A DNA stretch of 5,561 bases from Kofleriaceae bacterium (GTDB lineage Bacteria; Myxococcota_A; Polyangia; Haliangiales; Haliangiaceae): contig JAHEAK010000398.1 of the NCBI GenBank assembly GCA_024642805.1, forward strand, positions 1-5,561, given 5' to 3'. The number at the start of each line of letters is the position of its first letter. Within the stretch, counting starts at the first letter, position 1. The notes under the pieces were generated by a model that saw nothing but the letters and a program-made list of their open reading frames with translations, had not been told where the DNA came from and ran no database searches. Shown here in pieces: positions 1 to 5,122 of this stretch. The translations under genes and the position numbers were made by a program.

Positions 1-434
1 CTGCGCTGGTCGGGAATGCTCATGGCATAGTGACCAATGCCGGTGTCGTCCTGACACGAATAGGTGACCGAGATGAATTCGTCGGAGCTGCCCGCGGCAT
101 CGACGTTCTCACGGGCAGAGACCTGGCCTTTGCATAGCTTGGCGAGATCCGCTTCCGGCTCGACTTTGTTCTCGCTGGCCGACTTCACTTCGACGGCATC
201 CTGTCCCCAGGCCTCGTGCACCTGGAAGCTGGTGCGAGTGGTCTCGATCCACAAGTCCTTGCGAGCGATGCCTGGGCCCTGGTCACTCGTGCCCTCGCCC
301 TTGCCCTCACCCTTGTCGGCGCCCTGATCAGCGCCCTGGCTCTGGCCCGCTTCGCTCTTCTTCTTCGAACAAGCCGCCGCGCCCATGACGAGGAGGAGAG
401 AGAGAGCCCCGGAAACCACACGAGTGCTGTACAT
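1..434 (-). CDS. Putative lipoprotein of unknown function, 3' end off the left edge
   Basis: I do not recognise this protein family. The reading frame is open from the ATG at 434-432 to the left edge, giving 144 full codons with no stop. The N-terminus is a lipoprotein signal peptide: Arg5, a hydrophobic stretch at about residues 6-18 and a lipobox Ala-Ala-Ala-Cys with the lipidated cysteine at 22. The lipobox has Ala rather than the usual Leu at -3. Residue 23 is Ser, not Asp, so an outer-membrane destination is likely in a diderm. Residues 24-56 are a low-complexity Lys/Gly/Glu/Gln linker. A more ordinary, probably globular sequence follows, with Cys101 and Cys127 as a possible disulfide pair. 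The start is fixed by an in-frame TGA four codons upstream with no other start between. Ribosome-binding signals are weak; the nearest AGGAG is 17 bases upstream. The gene is divergent from the SRPBCC gene. Confidence 0.8.
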   Translation of the reverse strand, partial: MYSTRVVSGALSLLLVMGAAACSKKKSEAGQSQGADQGADKGEGKGEGTSDQGPGIARKDLWIETTRTSFQVHEAWGQDAVEVKSASENKVEPEADLAKLCKGQVSARENVDAAGSSDEFISVTYSCQDDTGIGHYAMSIPDQR

Positions 435-456
435 GGTCGACGATCATCCCACTCCT

Positions 457-473
457 GCTGGCCCGTAGCCAGC
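457..473. repeat. Inverted repeat, 6-bp arms, 5-bp spacer
   Basis: GCTGGC (457-462) and GCCAGC (468-473) are exact reverse complements around a 5-base loop. In a transcript of the minus-strand lipoprotein gene the hairpin would sit in the 5' leader, directly before an AGGAG sequence. It could be an RNA hairpin or an operator half-site pair. At this G+C content a 6-bp stem can occur by chance. Confidence 0.4.
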
Positions 474-485
474 GCTCGTGCGAGC
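474..485. repeat. Inverted repeat, 5-bp arms, 2-bp centre
   Basis: GCTCG (474-478) and CGAGC (481-485) are exact reverse complements separated by TG. The repeat abuts the one at 457-473, so the two dyads are stacked end to end in the middle of the divergent intergenic region. The role is unknown, and chance occurrence is possible. Confidence 0.3.
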
Positions 486-512
486 TTCCGAGTGACGCGG
501 AGACTGCTACCA

Positions 513-524
513 TAGCCGCGGCTA
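513..524. repeat. Perfect 12-bp palindrome TAGCCGCGGCTA before the SRPBCC start
   Basis: TAGCCGCGGCTA is its own reverse complement over all 12 bases and ends three bases before the ATG at 528. It overlaps the position where transcription of the SRPBCC gene would begin if the weak -10 at 508-513 were real. A protein bound here would block initiation, so operator is the first guess. In RNA it could fold only with a very tight loop, or pair between molecules. Its first three bases also form the in-frame TAG that fixes the SRPBCC gene start. Confidence 0.45.
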
Positions 525-527
525 ACG

Positions 528-1061
528 ATGCTGAACCTTTCCGAAATTGACTTGAAGCGAGTGCGAGCGGGCGAAATCGTCTCGACCCTCACGGCGCTGG
601 GCCGAGGCGTCACCGAGCTCATCGCGCACGGGCAGTTTCGCGCCGCGCCCGCGCAGGTGTGGAAGATCCTCGATGATGTCGAGGACTATCCAAGGACCAT
701 GCCCAAGGTAAAGCTCTCGCAGCTCATCGAGCGACGCGAGCACGGCTTGCGCATGCGCCTTGTCATCGACTCGCCCTTTCCGCTGCCCGATATCAGCTCG
801 ACTTACGAATCGGTGCACACGCAGGGCGACGGGCTTTGGAAACGCGAGTGGCGGCAAGTCGACAAAGGCCTGGCCCCGAACTCGGGTAGCTGGACCCTCA
901 TTGCCATGCCAGACAACGATGCTCACACCCTGGCCGAGTACCGGGTGGTGGTGACGCCGCTGATTCCCATTCCCAAACGCATCGTGCAGTTTGCGCACAA
1001 CCTGGTCGTTCCACAGGTATTTCGCTCCGTGGAAGAGCACGCCCGCCAGGTCGTGCTCTAG
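528..1061 (+). CDS. SRPBCC (START-like / polyketide cyclase-type) domain protein
   Basis: This 177-residue protein has the pattern of the SRPBCC fold, the helix-grip family that includes polyketide cyclases, COQ10/RatA-like proteins and START lipid-binding domains. The diagnostic part is residues 36-60: a beta strand (GQFRAAP), then VWKILDDVEDYPRTMPKV, matching the usual 'fxaspexVwxvlxDxexyPxflP' signature. Residues 62-145 alternate in strand-like fashion and end in a YRVVVTPLIPIP segment. Residues 150-175 form the long C-terminal helix that closes the pocket. There is no signal peptide or membrane segment, so it should be cytoplasmic. The family binds hydrophobic ligands; the ligand here cannot be read from sequence, and catalytic activity is not implied. 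An in-frame TAG at 513-515 with no other start before ATG 528 fixes the start, but no good Shine-Dalgarno sequence is visible. The next gene on this strand starts 85 bases downstream with its own ribosome-binding site. Confidence 0.85.
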   Translation: MLNLSEIDLKRVRAGEIVSTLTALGRGVTELIAHGQFRAAPAQVWKILDDVEDYPRTMPKVKLSQLIERREHGLRMRLVIDSPFPLPDISSTYESVHTQGDGLWKREWRQVDKGLAPNSGSWTLIAMPDNDAHTLAEYRVVVTPLIPIPKRIVQFAHNLVVPQVFRSVEEHARQVVL

Positions 1062-1074
1062 CGAGCCCGCTTGT

Positions 1075-1093
1075 TTACACGCTCCTTACACGC
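1075..1093. repeat. Tandem direct repeat TTACACGC at 11-bp spacing
   Basis: TTACACGC occurs at 1075-1082 and again at 1086-1093, separated by TCC. The period of 11 bp puts both copies on the same face of the helix, as in binding sites for many response regulators and other head-to-tail dimers. It lies about 55 bases upstream of the SIMPL lipoprotein start, where an activator site would be expected. No convincing -10/-35 pair is visible beside it. Confidence 0.4.
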
Positions 1094-1135
1094 GGGACGC
1101 GGCAATTGCGTCATGGTGTTGTGGACCCCTCAACC

Positions 1136-1142
1136 AAGGAAG
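1136..1142 (+). promoter_or_regulatory. Shine-Dalgarno sequence deciding the SIMPL gene start
   Basis: AAGGAAG, with core AGGA at 1137-1140, lies six bases before the ATG at 1147. It selects this ATG over upstream in-frame starts reaching back to 991, which would lie inside the SRPBCC gene and would bury the lipoprotein signal peptide. Confidence 0.75.
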
Positions 1143-1146
1143 CTCC

Positions 1147-1908
1147 ATGTCACCGACCATCACCACTCTCGTGTTCTCCATCCTTCTCAGTGCCGCGGCA
1201 TGCCGACCACAGCCTATCGTCATTCACGCCTCCGAGCCTGTGGCCGCTGGCGCAAGCCTCGCCGCGACGCAGCATGGCGCGCCAAACATCGTCACGGTCC
1301 AGGGCATGGCGACCCTGGCTGTCGCTCCTGATGTTCTCGATCTGAACATTGAGCTGCTAGCCGAAGATCGTCGCCCGGATCGCGCCATCAGCGAAATTCG
1401 CAAGCGCCAGGCCGCGCTCGAGGCGGCACTCGACGCGCAAGGACTCGCCAAGGTCGAGCGCACGGTCGGTCAGCTTGCATTGCAGGAGCGCTACGAGCAG
1501 CGCGGCAACGAGAGCATCAAGGTCGGATACCAGGCCCAGATCATGTTGCGAGTCTGCATCAGAGACTTCGATCAGGTTGGTTCCTTCATGCAGATTGCCT
1601 CCGAGAACGGTGCCCGATCGATGAGCACGCAATTTCGCTCCACCACCCTCAGCGAGAAAAAGATGGAAGTGAGAGAACAAGCCGTGGCCGCCGCCATGGC
1701 CAAAGCCGAGCAGCTGTCACGGCTCAGTGGCGTCAAGCTCGAAGCCGTTGTCGGCATCAGCGAATCCGATCATCGCGAGGCCTATTGGGGCCAGAGCACG
1801 CTGGCCAATTCGTACACGCCCGCGCAGGTCAACTCGGCCCTTCGTCTGGGCGACACCCAGGAGCTGTCCATCGACGTCACGATCAGCTACCGCCTGGCCG
1901 AGGGCTAG
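1147..1908 (+). CDS. SIMPL domain (DUF541) lipoprotein
   Basis: The 253-residue product belongs to the SIMPL/DUF541 family, which includes E. coli YggE and Brucella BP26. These are envelope proteins, some forming ring- or channel-like oligomers; the molecular role is generally unsettled. Residues 1-18 are a hydrophobic signal ending in a lipobox Ala-Ala-Ala-Cys with Cys19 lipidated. Oddly, the n-region has no Lys or Arg. Arg20 after the cysteine does not signal inner-membrane retention. Residues 20-46 are a short linker. The SIMPL domain spans about 47-250: it opens with IVTVQGMATLAVAPDVLDLNIEL (family pattern 'v.G.g...v.PD.a.l...v'), has a helical middle rich in Ala/Glu (about 75-98 and 172-195) and closes with LSIDVTISYRL, the usual final strand. 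ATG 1147 is chosen because of the Shine-Dalgarno sequence and the intact signal peptide. The gene converges with the UPF0104-type gene and overlaps it by four bases. Confidence 0.9.
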   Translation: MSPTITTLVFSILLSAAACRPQPIVIHASEPVAAGASLAATQHGAPNIVTVQGMATLAVAPDVLDLNIELLAEDRRPDRAISEIRKRQAALEAALDAQGLAKVERTVGQLALQERYEQRGNESIKVGYQAQIMLRVCIRDFDQVGSFMQIASENGARSMSTQFRSTTLSEKKMEVREQAVAAAMAKAEQLSRLSGVKLEAVVGISESDHREAYWGQSTLANSYTPAQVNSALRLGDTQELSIDVTISYRLAEG

Positions 1909-2927
1909 AGCTCCTCTTCCGAGCCTAGGTCGGGCGAAGCATCCGGGCGGGCCTCCGAGCGCGCCCGAAACGCGTCGCGAATTCCTGCCCAACCGCCAAT
2001 GGCGACCTCCCAGATGACGCCGATCGTCGAAGTGAGGTACTTGGAAACGACCACCAGGCCAGTGACCAGAACCAGCGTCTCGCTGTCGACACCGAGCACG
2101 CCGCCCAAGAGGAATGTGCCACCTTCGACCGCGCTGACCCCAAAGAGCGAAATCGGAATGGCGCGCCCCAAGAGTGGCACCAGGATGAGCGGAACGATCT
2201 GCAGCCAGGCCAGCGTGGTGAGCTGCGCATAGACCAGTCCCTGCGCGGCGACGATCAGGGCAAAGCCGACACAGCTAGCGACGAAGGCGCGCGACAGAAA
2301 ACGAATCCCCTGCAACACGCTCGAGGCCTTGCGCAATATCGTGATCGTTCCCTGGTAGCGGCGAAGCATGAAGATGACCACCACCGCGGACGCGGCAAGT
2401 GCAGTGAGCATGATGCCGATGCCCACGGGCGTGAGAGCCATGTCCTGTGAGGCGCGCATCGTTGGCAAGAAAGGCAAGATGCACACGATCATGGCCAGGA
2501 GGCCGAAGATGCGATCGATGACGATCGACGCTGCCGAGACCTGCAGGTCACCGGTCGCCCTTTTCATCCGCCACAGGCGCAGGCCTTCGGCAACCAGCGA
2601 GCTTGGTAGCCAGATGACGACGAACTCGGCCAGCAGATTTAGGCGCAAGAGAAAGGCGAGGCTCACACCGCTCAGCTGCAACTGCTGTCGACAGATCGAC
2701 AGCCAGCGATAGGCCACGGCGATGTTGTGGCAGAACATCAGCGCAAAGAAGGCGAGCACGGTGGCGAGCGACAAGCGCTGGGCTCGCTCCATGAGCTTGT
2801 GATCGCGAAAAAGCTTGACGACCAGGACAAGTAGGCAGGCAAATACGACCACCTTGGCCACACGAGCCGCAATGGCCAGCACCTGTCGTGAGCCGTGCTC
2901 GGTGTTCGTCGTGCGCAACAGAATCAA
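1905..2927 (-). CDS. Flippase-like / lysylphosphatidylglycerol synthase TM-region family (UPF0104) integral membrane protein
   Basis: This 340-residue inner-membrane protein has about eight hydrophobic segments (roughly 22-40, 52-72, 90-110, 136-155, 167-187, 212-236, 240-262, 269-308). Family marks of the LPG_synthase_TM/UPF0104 group are visible: LPSSLVAEGLRLWRMKR at 107-123, DRIFGL at 138-143 and SLFGVSAVEGGTFLLGGVLGV at 260-280, corresponding to the usual 'lPg..g...R', 'dR..gl' and 'P.s..G.g..E......G' motifs. Members are thought to handle lipids or polyprenyl-linked substrates. The soluble aminoacyltransferase domain of true MprF is absent, so phosphatidylglycerol lysylation is not implied. 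The C-terminal tail (about 321-340) is hydrophilic and acidic. The start is uncertain: TTG 2927 is the first option after an in-frame TAA and has AGG only one base away; TTG at codon 4 or GTG at codon 16 are alternatives. It lies 30 bases downstream of mtgA on the same strand and is probably co-transcribed. Confidence 0.85.
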   Translation of the reverse strand: MILLRTTNTEHGSRQVLAIAARVAKVVVFACLLVLVVKLFRDHKLMERAQRLSLATVLAFFALMFCHNIAVAYRWLSICRQQLQLSGVSLAFLLRLNLLAEFVVIWLPSSLVAEGLRLWRMKRATGDLQVSAASIVIDRIFGLLAMIVCILPFLPTMRASQDMALTPVGIGIMLTALAASAVVVIFMLRRYQGTITILRKASSVLQGIRFLSRAFVASCVGFALIVAAQGLVYAQLTTLAWLQIVPLILVPLLGRAIPISLFGVSAVEGGTFLLGGVLGVDSETLVLVTGLVVVSKYLTSTIGVIWEVAIGGWAGIRDAFRARSEARPDASPDLGSEEEL

Positions 2928-2945
2928 ACCTCGCCGAAGGCCGTC

Positions 2946-2954
2946 ACTATAGCA
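2946..2954 (-). promoter_or_regulatory. Extended -10-like element upstream of the UPF0104-type gene
   Basis: On the minus strand the sequence TGCTATAGT reads as an extended -10 (TGn followed by TATAGT, 5 of 6 matches to TATAAT). It sits in the 30-base gap between mtgA and the membrane-protein gene, about 20 bases before the TTG start. No -35 is seen at 16-18 bases. It could be a secondary promoter inside the operon, giving a leader of about a dozen bases, or a chance match. Confidence 0.3.
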
Positions 2955-2957
2955 ACC

Positions 2958-3803
2958 TTAGGGAGCCGGTTGCTGAACCTGGCCAAGTGCTTCGAGGGCC
3001 ACCTTGAGCTCGGCTTCCTTGAGCAGGCCTGCGCGCCGCATCGATTGCACCAATCGCCTGGCCTTGCGATCGAGCCAGGGCGCATCGTTCTTCGCGCTTC
3101 GTCGGAATGGATTGGGCAAGGCAACGGCCAGGCGAGCCGCTTGTGCCGGCGTCAACCTGGCAGCGCTGACCCCGAACCAGCGCTGTGCGGCCGCCTCGGC
3201 TCCGAAGACTCCGTCGCCCCATTCGGCAACGTTCAAGTAGATTTCGAGAATGCGATCCTTGGTGAGAGCGTGCTCGAGTCGCCTGGCAATGAAGAGCTCG
3301 CGCAGTTTTCGGATCATGCTCTTGGAAGGTGAGAGATAGAGATTCTTGGCCAGCTGCTGGGTGATGGTGCTGCCACCGCGCCGCATGCTTCGGGTCTCCC
3401 AGGCTTCGCGAGCGACCTCTTCCATGGCGTCCCAATCGACTCCATCGTGTTTCCAGAACTTGGCGTCTTCCGCGGCCACCACGGCATGGCGCAGGTAGGG
3501 CGAGATTTGCTTGAGCGAGCGCCACTTCCAGCGCAGCTTGAGCGGATGCCCCTTGGCCAGTGCCTGCTCCTTGCGCAGCTCGATGAAGGCGGTGGTCTTG
3601 GGATTGTGTGCGGCAAGGTAGTCGACATTGGGCAATGACCACCACAGCGCAATGGCGGCCAGCGCAGCCAGGACCATCATGGCCAAGGCGGCAAGGGCCA
3701 GACGCCTGCGCCAAGGTCTGGGCGTTTTTGCGCTGCGCTTGTTTGGCGCCACCGATGCTGCGCGTTTGTGAGCCGTCGACACGTCGAGAGTATAGGAAGG
3801 CAC
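2958..3803 (-). CDS. mtgA: Monofunctional peptidoglycan glycosyltransferase (GT51)
   Basis: This 281-residue enzyme polymerises lipid II into glycan strands at the outer face of the cytoplasmic membrane. The N-terminal tail (1-34) is basic and cytoplasmic, one membrane helix spans about 35-55, and the GT51 domain fills about 60-270. The conserved motifs are all present. Motif 1 is AAEDAKFWKHDGVDWDAM at 110-127 with catalytic Glu112. Motif 2 is GGSTITQQLAKNLYL at 143-157. Motif 3, RKLRELFIARRLE at 165-177, carries the second key Glu, 169. Motif 4 is ILEIYLN at 185-191, and LPNPFRR follows at 229-235. No transpeptidase domain follows, so this is the monofunctional type. It is somewhat longer than E. 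coli MtgA (about 240), mainly through the N-terminal tail. GTG 3803 is the first possible start after an in-frame TAG, with GAGG five bases upstream (plus-strand 3809-3812). It leads a probable two-gene operon with the UPF0104-type gene. Confidence 0.95.
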   Translation of the reverse strand: MPSYTLDVSTAHKRAASVAPNKRSAKTPRPWRRRLALAALAMMVLAALAAIALWWSLPNVDYLAAHNPKTTAFIELRKEQALAKGHPLKLRWKWRSLKQISPYLRHAVVAAEDAKFWKHDGVDWDAMEEVAREAWETRSMRRGGSTITQQLAKNLYLSPSKSMIRKLRELFIARRLEHALTKDRILEIYLNVAEWGDGVFGAEAAAQRWFGVSAARLTPAQAARLAVALPNPFRRSAKNDAPWLDRKARRLVQSMRRAGLLKEAELKVALEALGQVQQPAP

Positions 3804-3878
3804 GGCCGCCTCGTCGAGATTGCCAGTGGATAGCCTGTATCGGGGCAGCTAGCTTGGTACTACAATATAGGGACTACC
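3804..3878. promoter_or_regulatory. Divergent promoter region between mtgA and the DUF1704 gene
   Basis: These 75 bases lie between two divergent starts. The only AT-rich patch is 3858-3869, where two -10-like hexamers overlap in opposite directions: TACAAT on plus (3861-3866) and TATATT on minus (3869-3864), each 5 of 6 matches to TATAAT. The minus one would give mtgA a leader of about 50 bases. The plus one would leave the DUF1704 transcript with a leader of only about six bases. Good -35 elements are not visible for either. An 8-bp palindrome AGCTAGCT lies beside the patch at 3847-3854. The mtgA ribosome-binding site (GAGG in RNA) is at 3809-3812. Confidence 0.45.
3869..3872 (+). promoter_or_regulatory. 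Short Shine-Dalgarno AGGG supporting a TTG start
   Basis: AGGG ends six bases before TTG 3879. No ATG, GTG or other TTG is found between this TTG and the in-frame TAG at 3831-3833, so the TTG is the earliest possible start. The next in-frame candidate, GTG at 3921, has no better ribosome-binding site. Confidence 0.45.
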
Positions 3879-5102
3879 TTGAGCCGCATCGAAACGCTGA
3901 CCCAACTGTCCAACTCCCTCGTGCAGAGTGCCAAAGGGATCAAGGTGCTCACCTCGCTATCGTGGCAAGAGAACGCGGCGGGCGCGTTTCTGGACAGCTG
4001 GCGCAAGGGCAATCCGACCCCGCCTCTGGCGGCGGAGCTCGAATCCGCCGCGCCTAGCGACAACGCGCTTGCCACCATCGAAGCCAGCTGCGACCTCAAC
4101 GATCCCAGCGCAAAGCTCATCGCCGATACCGCGTATAGCTATCGCTTGGCTGTCGAGCTTCTGCGCAACCAGGGGACACCTGAGTTCTACCGCATCAGTA
4201 AAGAGCTCTACGGTGGCAGTGACGGACGACTGCCAGGCTCCTCGCTACGACATCGAGAAGCGGCCGCCAAGCTCCTGGAGACGACCACGGCCCTGTCCAG
4301 CTCGATCGATCCGCATGAATACGATCAGTGCGTGACGGCGCAGGGCATTGCCGAGGCACTGCAAAACGAGTGGAGTGATTTCTTCGATTCGCCGATGAAG
4401 GTCATCATCGATCCAACCCTCAGCTCGAAGGCGGCCGCTTCGGCGACCAGCATTCGCTTGCGCTCGGGCACCTGTTTCTCACGTCAAGACGCCGCTCAGC
4501 TCTCGGCCCATGAGATTGGCGTGCACAGCTTGACGGCCCGTAATGGCCGTTCCCAGCCCGTTCTCAATGTGCTCGGCCTCGGCGCACCGCGCACCACGGC
4601 CACGCAAGAAGGCCTTGCCACCTTTGCCGAGCTGGTCACCGGCGCCATCGACCTGGCGCGCCTGCGACGTCTCGCTCTGCGCATCTGCGCCATCGGATTG
4701 GCCGAGGACGGCGCCAACTTCATCGAGATCTTCAATTACCTGCTCGAGGTCGGCGAGACCCCAGATGAAGCCGTGCACACGACCATGCGAATCTTTCGGG
4801 GAGGCGATGTCAATGGCCGCTACGTCTTCACCAAGGACGTCTCGTACCTCAAGGGTCTCTTTGCCGTGCACACCTACCTGCGCAAAGCGATCGCCGAGCA
4901 CCGACCAGAGCTCGTCCATCGACTCTTCGTGGGACGCATCTCCCTACGGGATATTTCGGCCCTCGATGAAGACTTTGGCGAGATCATCGAAAGCCCGCGC
5001 TATCTGCCGACCTGGGTCACCAACCTGCCCTGTCTCTCGGCCTTCCTGGCATTCTCCACACTGATGAATCAAGTCGACCTCGGCAAGGTCGAGATCGACT
5101 AA
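3879..5102 (+). CDS. DUF1704 / QEGLA-motif putative metallopeptidase (MATCAP-like)
   Basis: The 407-residue product belongs to DUF1704 (TIGR02421), often annotated in bacteria as 'flavohemoglobin expression-modulating QEGLA motif protein'. Eukaryotic members (KIAA0895L/MATCAP) are zinc carboxypeptidases that remove the C-terminal tyrosine of alpha-tubulin; the bacterial substrate is unknown. The metal site is intact: HEIGVH at 211-216 gives ligands His211 and His216 and general-base Glu212 in the atypical HExxxH spacing, and TQEGLA at 242-247 supplies the third ligand, Glu244. Other family marks are the segment RNGRSQP at 221-227 and IFRGGDVNGRYVFTKDVSYLKGL at 305-327. Residues 1-170 are mostly helical and more variable. 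There is no signal peptide or membrane segment, so it should act in the cytoplasm. Length is normal for the family. It starts with TTG. The next gene begins 20 bases downstream, suggesting co-transcription. The family call is firm; peptidase activity in this organism is inferred. Confidence 0.92.
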   Translation: MSRIETLTQLSNSLVQSAKGIKVLTSLSWQENAAGAFLDSWRKGNPTPPLAAELESAAPSDNALATIEASCDLNDPSAKLIADTAYSYRLAVELLRNQGTPEFYRISKELYGGSDGRLPGSSLRHREAAAKLLETTTALSSSIDPHEYDQCVTAQGIAEALQNEWSDFFDSPMKVIIDPTLSSKAAASATSIRLRSGTCFSRQDAAQLSAHEIGVHSLTARNGRSQPVLNVLGLGAPRTTATQEGLATFAELVTGAIDLARLRRLALRICAIGLAEDGANFIEIFNYLLEVGETPDEAVHTTMRIFRGGDVNGRYVFTKDVSYLKGLFAVHTYLRKAIAEHRPELVHRLFVGRISLRDISALDEDFGEIIESPRYLPTWVTNLPCLSAFLAFSTLMNQVDLGKVEID

Positions 5103-5122
5103 GCTCTTCTGCACTGCATTCC

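Larger units (their letters stand above)
435..527. promoter_or_regulatory. Divergent intergenic region with stacked inverted repeats
   Basis: These 93 bases separate the 5' ends of the minus-strand lipoprotein gene and the plus-strand SRPBCC gene, so promoters for both should lie here. Three inverted repeats are visible at 457-473, 474-485 and 513-524 and are listed separately. The best plus-strand -10-like hexamer is TACCAT at 508-513, preceded by TG at 505-506; its -35 is poor. The overlapping minus-strand hexamer TATGGT (514-509) is equally weak. Promoter positions are therefore guesses, while the divergent arrangement itself is clear. Confidence 0.45.

Noticed and set aside
257..370. Low-complexity G/C-rich stretch in the left lipoprotein gene, considered as a nucleotide repeat array
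   Set aside because: It is explained by the Lys/Gly/Glu/Gln linker of the lipoprotein; copies are irregular and there is no constant repeat unit.
185..622. 145-codon minus-strand open frame spanning the left lipoprotein gene and the intergenic region
   Set aside because: It is out of frame with the lipoprotein, very Arg/Ala/Ser-rich, crosses the divergent promoter region and shows no family signature.
522..1040. 172-codon open frame on the minus strand opposite the SRPBCC gene
   Set aside because: It is a shadow: the plus-strand frame carries a recognisable SRPBCC signature, while this one resembles no family and has His/Arg-rich composition typical of antisense frames in G+C-rich DNA.
1066..1096. 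CCCGC...GCGGG inverted repeat after the SRPBCC stop, considered as a terminator
   Set aside because: The stem is only five bases with a 21-base loop and no following T-run, so it does not look like an intrinsic terminator.
991..1146. Upstream extension of the SIMPL gene to an in-frame ATG at 991, inside the SRPBCC gene
   Set aside because: It would overlap the SRPBCC coding region and place a lipoprotein signal peptide in mid-protein. ATG 1147 has a good Shine-Dalgarno sequence six bases away.
1905..2927. Full MprF (lysylphosphatidylglycerol synthase)
   Set aside because: Only the transmembrane flippase-like part is present. The C-terminal aminoacyltransferase domain is absent, so lysine transfer should not be annotated.
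2947..3714. 255-codon minus-strand open frame in another phase within mtgA
   Set aside because: It overlaps mtgA almost completely, while the GT51 motifs all lie in the mtgA frame. Its Gly/Arg/His/Gln-rich composition is that of a shadow frame.
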